In this document: in pieces, positions 41,101 to 47,606 of the stretch
Layout of the letters: every line of letters begins with the position of its first letter
Numbering within the stretch: position 1 is the stretch's first letter
Position numbers and translations under genes: made by a program
NCBI RefSeq assembly: GCF_016862115.1
Contig: NZ_BOMI01000024.1
Location: 1-52,310, forward strand
Direction of reading: 5' to 3'
DNA: 52,310 nt
DNA from: Paractinoplanes deccanensis
GTDB lineage: Bacteria > Actinomycetota > Actinomycetes > Mycobacteriales > Micromonosporaceae
Notes under the pieces: model-generated
Database searches by the model: none
The model's input: the letters and a program-made list of their open reading frames with translations, nothing else
What the model was told of the DNA's origin: nothing

Positions 41101-42267
41101 CAGCGCGTTGCGCTGGATGACCTCGAGCTCGGCCCGCACGCCGGCGTCCGCGCCGCCCCACCGGTCGATGAGGTCCTCGACCGGGCCCATGATCAGGGTG
41201 AGCGGGGTGCGGAACTCGTGGCTGATGTTGGAGAAGAACGCCGTCTTGGCCCGGTCGAGCTCGGCCAGCTCCTCGGCCCGCCGCTGCTGCGCCTCGTAGC
41301 TGCGGGCGCTCGCGATGCCGGCGGCGACGTGCCCGGCCGCCAGCTCGACGAATCCCCGGTAGCCGTCGTCGAGCGCGCGGTAGCGGTTGAGGCCGGCGAC
41401 CATGAAGCCGTACGGGGAACCGCCCTGCTGCAACAGCGGCACGAGCAGCGCCTGCGCGGGCGGCTCCGGCCAGTCGCCGGTCGGCAGCGGACCCTCGCCG
41501 TCGTCGCTGGTGAGCGCGACCAGCTCGGACTCCCCGCGAGACACGGCCTCCGCCGGCCACGCGCGCGCAATCTCGCCGTCGGTGCCGGTCGACGCCGCGA
41601 GCCGCGTCCCGTCCCCGTCGAAGAGATAGGTCAGCGTGAACGGCAGGTCGCGCAGGTTGCGCCGGAGCTGGGCGGCGGCGAACGACAGCATCTGCTGCTC
41701 GGTGCGGATGGCGCTCGGGTCGGAGCCGAGGTCGCGCAGCGTCGCCATGCGGCGCTCGCCGATCACCCGATCGGTCTCCTCGCTCACCACGCAGAGCATG
41801 CCGACCGTCGAGCCGTCGTCGTCGCGCAGCGGGCTGTACGAGAAGGTGTGGTAGGTCTCCTCGACGTAGCCGGAGCGCTCCAGGAAGAGCAGCAGCGCCT
41901 CGTCCCAGGTCGCCTGGCCGGTGGAGAGCACGGTCTCGATGCGCGGGCCGATGTCGGGCCAGATCTCGGCCCACACGTCGCTGGCCGGGCGGCCGAGCGC
42001 CCACGGGTATTTGCGGCCCAGCGTGTCGCGCCGGTAGGCCGCGTTGCAGAAGAAGGTCAGCTGCGGCCCCCACGCCATCCACATGGGAAAGCGCGACGAC
42101 AGCAGGATGCTGACCGCCGTGCGCAGGCTCTGTGGCCACTGGTCCGGTGAGCCCAGCGGGGTCGACTCCCACCGCACCGCGGCGAGATCGTGCCCCACCT
42201 CGCCACCCCCGGCGAACACCTCCGCCGCCGATGCCTTGCTCATCGCCTCGAAGTCTCCCCGGGTCAT
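38176..42267 (-). CDS. Giant hybrid kinase-receiver-SpoIIE phosphatase-HATPase fusion
   Basis: 1363-residue cytoplasmic protein; ATG 42267 follows GCGGAG. Order read from motifs: PAS-like (about 25-165), GAF-like (about 185-330), HisKA with His350 (ISHEFRTPLTL), HATPase (about 455-565, LLSNALKF; GSGIGLALVK), receiver (about 613-730, Asp663 in VSDVMMPRLDG), PAS (about 745-865), GAF (about 885-1005), PP2C/SpoIIE (about 1025-1215; GGDWYD near 1040, VGDCVGHG, YTDGLVERR, YDDDVALLLY), and an RsbW-like HATPase (about 1230-1360; GEACANAIEHGH with Asn1284, GRGLSLMRAL). So a two-component sensor and a full partner-switching module sit in one chain, coupled to STAS switch 3. Divergent from the sigma factor gene 180 bases away. 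Confidence 0.9.
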   Translation of the reverse strand: MTRGDFEAMSKASAAEVFAGGGEVGHDLAAVRWESTPLGSPDQWPQSLRTAVSILLSSRFPMWMAWGPQLTFFCNAAYRRDTLGRKYPWALGRPASDVWAEIWPDIGPRIETVLSTGQATWDEALLLFLERSGYVEETYHTFSYSPLRDDDGSTVGMLCVVSEETDRVIGERRMATLRDLGSDPSAIRTEQQMLSFAAAQLRRNLRDLPFTLTYLFDGDGTRLAASTGTDGEIARAWPAEAVSRGESELVALTSDDGEGPLPTGDWPEPPAQALLVPLLQQGGSPYGFMVAGLNRYRALDDGYRGFVELAAGHVAAGIASARSYEAQQRRAEELAELDRAKTAFFSNISHEFRTPLTLIMGPVEDLIDRWGGADAGVRAELEVIQRNALRLGKLVNTLLDFSRIEAGRMQARYEPVDLAAATAELASVFQSAVERAGLSFEVDAPPLPRPVHVDRAMWEKVILNLLSNALKFTFSGGVRVAVRAEGDTAVVTVADTGVGVPEQEMPRLFERFHRIENAQSRSNEGSGIGLALVKELVEQHGGTIGAESALGRGTTFTIRLPFGTGHLPADALVPAGSAATVSATADPYVQEALRWLPGGETPAPAQPVRTERSRLLVADDNADMRDYLTRLLRAAGHAVRTVADGQAALEAARAHHPDLIVSDVMMPRLDGLQLVAALRADPRTAGTPVLLLSARAGQESSIEGLEAGADDYLVKPFSSAELLARVRANVELARLRNHHARWRTALIDSLQEAFFVCDQDGTVIEINSTFTDILGYGPEGLPYAPVHPWWPDEASDPDGHRLVTDAFAQLVEESHGSYTIPVKHRDGHRLWAAASFNQVEDPDTGRRVIVGTFRDVTAEHYAVQRESALAALSVRLSQAESLPGALHGVLEELRDLWKANEVYAAVFAGGVPVVTAVDTALRWEGLPEHLREALRAVREKPLLTPVAERPGGAGIALEHPDGTMALWVELAEKRPFTEQDRTLLALLAGHLGQGLQRIHQIDLQRETALALQRAILGPAQLPNGFAVRYAPATRPLKVGGDWYDTVTLADGRIGIVVGDCVGHGLQAATVMGQLRSACRALLLQNTDAAQTLTALDNFAAQLPGATCATVFCGILDPDTGDLTYSSAGHPPAVVAHPDGTTDLLDQGRSRPLGVHTPAGRPEAHYTVPSRATLLLYTDGLVERRRQPLTTGIERVAAAVQRGRGSSLEELATEVMAGMAPETGYDDDVALLLYRQPGPLELEFEAESTRLAPVRSALRGWLARAGIDTTTAQNVLVAAGEACANAIEHGHRHGPAGRIRLRAAATADYLRLTVADSGRWKTPQPGANPHRGRGLSLMRALMTEVTVTTGAAGTVVGLQARIPR

Positions 42268-42362
42268 CGCTCGAGCTCCGCAAACATACCTGTCACCGGG
42301 TCATCGGACATCCGGCTGACCAGCCCTACCCATTCGTCGGCGATTGTCACCCGAACAGTTGA

Positions 42363-42389
42363 GTTTGACGGTGTCGGATCACCGGGCAA
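42363..42389 (+). promoter_or_regulatory. Candidate SigB/F-type promoter of the sigma gene
   Basis: GTTTGA (42363-42368), 15-base spacer, GGGCAA (42384-42389); compare GTTT-N17-GGGTAT for SigF/SigB promoters. It lies 59 bases before the ATG at 42448 and would give autoregulation. Confidence 0.4.
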
Positions 42390-42447
42390 TTGGGGGGCCG
42401 GAGTTGCCGGCAGCGAGGTCGGCCCCCGCAGGAGAGGAGTTCGGCAT

Positions 42448-43257
42448 ATGGCAGTCATCACCGCTTCGGCCCGCACCACCGACGCCGTTCCGGTCGAGGA
42501 GACCAGCACCGACGGCGCCAGCGAGCTGATCACGGCGATGGCCGCGCTGCCGGCCGGCCACCCGTCCCGCGCGTCCCTGCGCGATCGGGCGATCGAGGCG
42601 TGGCTGCCGCTGGCCCGCCACCTGGCCAACCGCTACTCCGGCCGCGGCGAGCCCACCGACGACCTCGTGCAGACCGCCACCGTCGGCCTGATCAAGGCGG
42701 TGGACCGGTTCGACGCCTCCCGCGGCGTCGACTTCGCGGGCTACGCGATCCCGACCATCATCGGCGAGATCAAGCGCCACTTCCGCGACCGCACCTGGTC
42801 GGTGCGCGTGCCCCGCCGGCTCCAGGAGCTGCGCCTGGCGATCACCGAGGCCAACAGCACGCTGACCCACTCGCTGGGCCGCGCGCCGACGGTCGCCGAC
42901 GTCGCCGTCCACCTCGGCGTCAGCGAGGAGGACGTCCTCGAGGGCCTGGAGGGCGCCCGGGCGTACAACGCCACGTCGCTGTCGACCCCGATCAGCGCCG
43001 ACGGATCCACCGAGTTGGGTGACACCCTCGGGGGTGAGGACGCCGAGTTCGAGCTGGCCGAGACCCGCGTCGCGCTGGGACCGGCCCTGGCGACCCTCGA
43101 CGAGCGCGAGCAGAAGATCCTCACGCTGCGCTTCTACGGCAACCTGACCCAGTCGCAGATCGCCGAGCAGATCGGCATCTCCCAGATGCACGTCTCGCGC
43201 CTGCTGACCAAGGCGCTGACCAAGCTGCGCAAGCAGCTCGCGACCGAGACGCTCTGA
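42448..43257 (+). CDS. SigB/SigF/SigG-family RNA polymerase sigma factor
   Basis: 269-residue group 3 sigma factor. ATG 42448 follows GGAGAGGAG. Region 2 shows LARHLANRYSGRGEPTDDLVQTATVGLIKAVDRFD and GVDFAGYAIPTIIGEIKRHFRDRTWSVRVPRR; region 3 LQELRLAITEANSTLTHSLGRAPTVADVAVHLGVSEEDV; region 4 LDEREQKILTLRFYGNLTQSQIAEQIGISQMHVSRLL, the general-stress/sporulation type. Controlled by HATPase anti-sigma kinases; the divergent fusion kinase and nearby switches are its likely regulators. Followed by a strong terminator. Confidence 0.92.
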   Translation: MAVITASARTTDAVPVEETSTDGASELITAMAALPAGHPSRASLRDRAIEAWLPLARHLANRYSGRGEPTDDLVQTATVGLIKAVDRFDASRGVDFAGYAIPTIIGEIKRHFRDRTWSVRVPRRLQELRLAITEANSTLTHSLGRAPTVADVAVHLGVSEEDVLEGLEGARAYNATSLSTPISADGSTELGDTLGGEDAEFELAETRVALGPALATLDEREQKILTLRFYGNLTQSQIAEQIGISQMHVSRLLTKALTKLRKQLATETL

Positions 43258-43273
43258 GCCTTCGCGCACCGCG

Positions 43274-43299
43274 ACGCCGGGAGGAAGCCCTCCCGGCGT
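43274..43299. terminator. Hairpin terminator after the sigma gene
   Basis: ACGCCGGGAGG and CCTCCCGGCGT make a perfect 11-bp stem with loop AAGC, 16 bases after the stop. Confidence 0.85.
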
Positions 43300-43326
43300 T
43301 CGTGTGCCCGTCAGCCGAAGGTGGCC

Positions 43327-43889
43327 TCAGCGTGGTTGCAGCGAGGTGGTGGCGGCCCAGGAGGCGAGCAGCGTGAGGGCGTGCGCGGCGGGGGAGTCCG
43401 GCTCGGCGGCGTAGATGGTCATGCGCAGGCCCGGCTCGGCGATCAGGTCCATCGTCTCGTACGCGAGGTCGAGGTCGCCCACGACGTGATGGTGGAAGTG
43501 CTTGACGCCGGTGCCGGAGCGGTGATGGCGTCGAGCGACCACTGCAGGCTCGGGCGCACCGCGGCGGCCTGCCTCGGCCGGCGGCTCGGGCGCAGCAGGG
43601 CGCCGCTGCCGTTGGCCTCCTGCGCGAGGTGCATCAGGTGGGCGCGCTCGGCGTCGTCGAGCTGCAACGCGCGCGCGATCGCCTCGAGCACCCCGGCGGA
43701 CACCCCGGCCAGCGACCCGCGTTCGAGCTTGGCGTAGTACTCCACGCTCATCCCGGCCAGCGCGGCCACCTCACTGCGCCGCAGCCCCGGCACGCGCCGC
43801 TGCCCCGCCACCGGGATCCCGGCCCGCTCCGGCGTGATCTTCGCGCGGCGCGTGGTGAGGAACTCGTGCACTTCCGCTCGGTTGTTCAC
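43327..43889 (-). pseudogene. Broken MmyB-type XRE regulator
   Basis: The GTG at 43889 begins a normal XRE domain (EFLTTRRAKITPERAGIPVAG ... GLRRSEVAALAGMSVEYYAKLERG) as in MmyB-like regulators. After PSLQWSLDAIT (near 43530) the frame becomes nonsense, while another frame from 43542 encodes the family's C-terminal end (KHFHHHVVGDLDLAYETMDL ... LASWAAT). About 100 residues of the ligand domain between these are missing, so an internal deletion with frameshift has destroyed the gene. A truncated DNA-binding protein could still be made. It faces away from an intact dehydrogenase. Confidence 0.82.
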
Positions 43890-43989
43890 CCCTCGACGGT
43901 AGGGCGCTCCGGGCTCGTCCGGGATGTACTGCCGGTACACCTCTGGACAGGAACTCCCGCCCCGGCGTACGGCCTGGTTGCCTGGAGGC

Positions 43990-45012
43990 ATGCGAGGAAC
44001 AATCTTGTACAAGCCGGGCGACGTGCGAGTCGAGGAGCGTGCCGACCCGAGGATCGAGCTGCCGACGGATGCGGTGATCAGGCTGTCGGCGACCTGCGTG
44101 TGCGGGTCGGACCTGTGGCCGTACAGGGGCGTTCAGCCGGTCACCGAGCCGTCGCCGATGGGTCATGAGTACGTGGGCGTCGTCGAGGCGGTCGGCGGCG
44201 AGGTCACCTCCGTGCGGCCGGGGCAGTTCGTGGTGGGCTCGTTCTGGGCCTCGGACAACACCTGTGAGATCTGCCGGGCCGGCTACCAGAGCGCCTGCGT
44301 GCACCGGGTGCCGATGGGCATGTTCGGGTCGCAGGCCGAATACCTGCGGGTGCCGCTCGCGGACGGCACGCTCGTGGCCACGCCCGAGGTGCCGGGCGCC
44401 GGTCTGATCCCGAGCTACCTGGCCGCCTCGGACGTGCTGGGCACCGGCTGGTTCGCCGCGGACGCCGCGCAGGCCGGACCGGGCAAGACGGTCGCGGTGG
44501 TCGGTGACGGCGCGGTCGGGCTGCTCGCCGTGCTGGCCGCGCGGCAGATGGGCGCCGAGCGGATCATCGCGATGTCGCGGCACGCCGACCGGCAGAAGCT
44601 GGCGCTGGAGTTCGGCGCGACCGACATCGTCACCGAGCGCGGTGACGAGGGCATCGCCAAGATCAAGGAGCTGACGAACGGGCTCGGCGCGCACTCGGTG
44701 GTCGAGGCGGTCGGCACGCAGGAGGCCATGCGGCAGGCGATCCGCTCGGCGCGGCCCGGCGGGCACGTCGGCTTCGTCGGGGTCAGCCACGACGTCCGCC
44801 TCGACGGCATGGAGATGTTCTGGTCGCTGGTGCACCTGCACGGCGGGCCGGCGCCCGTACGCCGCTATCTGCCCGACCTGATGCATCGCATCGCCACCGG
44901 GGCCGTCGAGCCGGGCAAGGTCTTCGACCTGGAGCTGCCGCTTGACCAGGCGGCCGAGGGGTACAGGGCGATGGACGAGCGCAGGGCGATCAAGGCGCTG
45001 CTGCACCCGTAA
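43990..45012 (+). CDS. Zinc-dependent alcohol dehydrogenase family protein
   Basis: 340-residue medium-chain dehydrogenase. ATG 43990 with GGAGG just upstream. Catalytic zinc ligands [10 protein letters not shown] (Cys near residue 38) and [12 protein letters not shown] (His-Glu), NAD(P) motif [22 protein letters not shown]. The structural-zinc loop is reduced to CEIC...C. The family covers alcohol, sugar and formaldehyde-type dehydrogenases; substrate not evident. It is intact although both neighbours are pseudogenes. Confidence 0.88.
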   Translation: MRGTILYKPGDVRVEERADPRIELPTDAVIRLSATCVCGSDLWPYRGVQPVTEPSPMGHEYVGVVEAVGGEVTSVRPGQFVVGSFWASDNTCEICRAGYQSACVHRVPMGMFGSQAEYLRVPLADGTLVATPEVPGAGLIPSYLAASDVLGTGWFAADAAQAGPGKTVAVVGDGAVGLLAVLAARQMGAERIIAMSRHADRQKLALEFGATDIVTERGDEGIAKIKELTNGLGAHSVVEAVGTQEAMRQAIRSARPGGHVGFVGVSHDVRLDGMEMFWSLVHLHGGPAPVRRYLPDLMHRIATGAVEPGKVFDLELPLDQAAEGYRAMDERRAIKALLHP

Positions 45013-45779
45013 CATCTTGCTCGCTTCGCCACGGGCGACCGGGCCGGCGTCGGCTGCATGGTCGACTCGTGCCGCGAGTGCGAGAACTGCCGGGCCGGGC
45101 AGGAGCAGTACTGCCTGGGCGGCAACACGGGCACCTACGCGAGCGTCGACCGCGACGGCACCGTGACGCAGGGCGGCTACTCGACGCACATCGTGGTGGA
45201 CGAGGACTTCGTGCTGCGGGTGCCGTCCTCCATCCCGTACGAGAAAGCCGCTCCTCTGCTCTGCGGGCATCACGACCTATTCGCCGCTGGCCCACTGGAA
45301 CGCCGGACCCGGCAAGCGCCGCGATGGGCGCCGAGGTCACCGTGCTGTCGCAGACGCTCGGCAAGAAGGACGACGGACTCGCCTTCGGCGCCACGCACTA
45401 CCACGCCACCAGCGACCCGGCGACCTTCGAGGCGCTGCGCAACAGCTTCGACCTGATCGTGAACACGGTCAGCGCCCCGATCGACATGGCCGCCCACCTC
45501 GGCCTGCTGCGCCTCGGCGGCACGCTGGTCAGCGTGGGCGCGCCGCCGGAGCCGCTGCCGGTGCAGGTCTTCAGCCTGTTCAACAACCGCCGCTCGTTCG
45601 CCGGCTCCAGCATCGGCAGCATCGCCGAGACCCAGGAGATGCTCGACTTCTGCGCCGAGCACGGCATCGCCCCGGAGGTCGAGCTGATCGGCGCCGACGA
45701 CGTCAACGAGGCGTACGAGCGGGTCCTCAAGTCGGACGTCCGCTACCGCTTCGTTATTGACGTCGACAGCCTTCGCTGA
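45013..45779 (+). pseudogene. Decayed YahK-type NADP alcohol dehydrogenase
   Basis: Remnant of a second zinc dehydrogenase of the YahK/cinnamyl-alcohol type. It begins directly after the preceding stop with [17 protein letters not shown]..., so about 75 N-terminal residues are gone. Coding then shifts from the frame containing [15 protein letters not shown] to another at about 45264 ([17 protein letters not shown]), and after loss of about 60 bases covering the GLGGLG nucleotide motif continues in a third frame ([19 protein letters not shown] ... [10 protein letters not shown]). Three lesions make function impossible as a whole enzyme. Confidence 0.88.
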
Positions 45780-45797
45780 GGCCGGTACTACTGGGGC

Positions 45798-46547
45798 ATG
45801 ACGTACGCCATGCACACCGCGGCGGAGCGGCCCGATCTGTGGGAGAAGGGCATTCCCTCTGCCGAGGTGTGGCCCGAGTACAACACGCACGGCGACCGGC
45901 TCAACGTCTGGTGGCCCCACCTCGACGAGGAGCTGGCCGACTACCAGTTCGTGCTCGTCGACGAGGACGGCGAGGTGGTGGCCGAGGGGCACACCGCCCC
46001 GCTCTGGTGGGACGGCGTGGACGCCACGCTGCCGGACGGCATCGACGCGGCCATCGAGCAGAGCTTCCTGCGGACCAGGGCGGGCGAGCCGGTCAACACG
46101 CTGTGCGCCCTCGCCGCCGAGACGCCCCGCAGCGGCCGCCGCCGGGGACTCGCCGCGGAGCTGCTCGGCGCCATGCGCGTCATCGCCGAGCGCCACGGGC
46201 TCGCCCGCCTCGTGGCGCCGGTGCGCCCCTCATGGAAGGACCGCTACCCCCTCACCCCCATCGAGCGGTACGTGCGATGGCGGCGATCCGACGGGCTGCT
46301 GCTCGACCCGTGGATGCGGGTCCACGAGCGCCTCGGCGCCCGGGTGTCGACGCCGCTGCCCGAGTCGATGCTGATCACCGGCTCGGTGGGGGAGTGGGCG
46401 AGCTGGACCGGCCTGGCCTTTCCCGAGAGCGGCGACTACGTCTTCCCCGAGGGGCTCGCCACCGTGCACATCGACGTGGACAAGGACCTCGGCACCTACT
46501 GGGAGCCGAACGTCTGGATGATTCACCCGGAGCTGTCGCGCTCGTAG
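45798..46547 (+). CDS. GNAT-fold acetyltransferase-like protein
   Basis: 249-residue protein. The central part (residues about 55-150: VLVDEDGEVVAEGHTAPLWW; SGRRRGLAAELLGAMRVIAERHGLARLVAPVRPSWKDRYPL) has the acetyl-CoA-binding RxxGLA pattern of GNAT enzymes. ATG 45798 gives the most complete N-terminus; GGGG lies just upstream. The substrate is unknown. Its 3' end overlaps the convergent DUF6314 gene by 25 bases. Confidence 0.75.
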   Translation: MTYAMHTAAERPDLWEKGIPSAEVWPEYNTHGDRLNVWWPHLDEELADYQFVLVDEDGEVVAEGHTAPLWWDGVDATLPDGIDAAIEQSFLRTRAGEPVNTLCALAAETPRSGRRRGLAAELLGAMRVIAERHGLARLVAPVRPSWKDRYPLTPIERYVRWRRSDGLLLDPWMRVHERLGARVSTPLPESMLITGSVGEWASWTGLAFPESGDYVFPEGLATVHIDVDKDLGTYWEPNVWMIHPELSRS

Positions 46548-46963
46548 GTGGTGATCAGCTCGTAGTCCTTGGCCGGGCCGGTGGCGTGCCAGTGCTCGGT
46601 GTAGCTGTCCGGCCCGGTGATGCGCCCGTCCACCACGTACGTGTCGGCGCGGCACGGATGCTCGGCCGACCAGCCGCCGTCGCTCAGGTCGAGCAGGTAG
46701 AAATCGCGGCCGTCGGCGAAGGTCACCTCCAGCAGGTGGTCGCCGCGGTCCACGTACCGCAGGGACCGGGTCGCCGGGCCGACATGGTCCCCGTACCGCA
46801 GCTCGCCCTGCTCGAAGTAGGACAAATCATCACTGAACTCGGCGGTCCCGGTGAACGAGCCCTCGACCCCCGCTCGGTGATCCACGATGCGCCGGCGCAC
46901 CCGCCAGCGGCCGCGCAGGAAGGCCGCCACCGAGCCGTCCCTATGATCTTGGTGCACCGTCAT
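46523..46963 (-). CDS. DUF6314 family protein
   Basis: 146-residue cytoplasmic protein matching the DUF6314 pattern (FLRGRWRVRRRIVDHRAGVEGSFTGTAEF; GPATRSLRYV; LLDLSDGGWSAEHPCRADTY; GPAKDYELITTYER). Beta-barrel-like, lipocalin-type prediction; function unknown. ATG 46963 is only 15 bases from the divergent bioY ATG, so the bioY promoter must lie within this gene (a TATGAT is seen at 46942-46947). Confidence 0.75.
   Translation of the reverse strand: MTVHQDHRDGSVAAFLRGRWRVRRRIVDHRAGVEGSFTGTAEFSDDLSYFEQGELRYGDHVGPATRSLRYVDRGDHLLEVTFADGRDFYLLDLSDGGWSAEHPCRADTYVVDGRITGPDSYTEHWHATGPAKDYELITTYERDSSG
46942..46947 (+). promoter_or_regulatory. Possible -10 element for bioY
   Basis: TATGAT inside the DUF6314 coding region, 32 bases before the bioY ATG. 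No convincing -35. Confidence 0.3.
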
Positions 46964-46978
46964 CCCTCGGAGGTTTCC

Positions 46979-47560
46979 ATGTCGCAATCCGTCGCGCTGA
47001 CGCGGCCCCGCCCGCTCGTCCTGGCCGACCTGGTTCCCGGCGCCCGCGCCAAGGACATCGCGCTGGTCGCCGGCGGCGCCGGCCTGATCGGCGCGCTCGC
47101 TCAGGTGGCCGTGCACATCCCCGGCACCCCGGTCCCGGTCACCGGCCAGACGCTGGGCGTGCTGCTCGTCGGCGCCGCGTTCGGCATGCGCCGCGCGGCG
47201 GCCACCGTCGCCCTGTACGCGGTCGCGGGCGTCCTCGGCGTCCCGTGGTTCGCCGGGCACACCAGCGGCTACTCGTCCGCGTCGTTCGGCTACGTCATCG
47301 GCTTCCTCGCCGCCGCCACCCTCTGCGGCTGGCTCGCCGAGCGCGGCGCCGACCGCTCGGTGTGGCGCTCGATCCCGGCCATGATCGCCGGCGAAGTGCT
47401 CATCTACGGCCTCGGCATGGCGTGGCTTGCCGTCGCCGCCGACCTCACCCTGAGCCAGACGATCAGCCAGGGCCTCACCCCGTTCCTGGCCGGCGACGCC
47501 GTCAAGGCCGCCCTGGCCGCCGGCCTCCTCCCGGCGGCGTGGAAGCTCGCCCGCCGCTGA
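46979..47560 (+). CDS. bioY: BioY biotin transporter (ECF S component)
   Basis: 193-residue membrane protein with about six spans. ATG 46979 follows CGGAGG. Family signature: VHIPGTPVPVTGQTLGVLLVGAAFGMRRAAATVALYAVAGVLGVPWFAG and the SFGYVIGFLAAATLCGWLAERG segment. BioY binds biotin with high affinity and works with EcfA/EcfT or alone. No bioM/N or ecf genes lie nearby. A terminator follows. Confidence 0.92.
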   Translation: MSQSVALTRPRPLVLADLVPGARAKDIALVAGGAGLIGALAQVAVHIPGTPVPVTGQTLGVLLVGAAFGMRRAAATVALYAVAGVLGVPWFAGHTSGYSSASFGYVIGFLAAATLCGWLAERGADRSVWRSIPAMIAGEVLIYGLGMAWLAVAADLTLSQTISQGLTPFLAGDAVKAALAAGLLPAAWKLARR

Positions 47561-47566
47561 GCCCGA

Positions 47567-47597
47567 CAGGGGCCGCCGTGAGCAGCGGCGGCCCCTG
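47567..47597. terminator. Bidirectional hairpin terminator
   Basis: CAGGGGCCGCCG and CGGCGGCCCCTG, 12-bp perfect stem with a 7-base loop, between convergent bioY and the multicopper oxidase. Confidence 0.85.
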
Positions 47598-47606
47598 AGG
47601 CGGACG

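Noticed and set aside
38860..42150. Plus-strand frame of about 1096 residues opposite the fusion kinase
   Set aside because: Low-complexity Arg/Gly/Val composition and complete overlap with a protein having nine recognisable domains.
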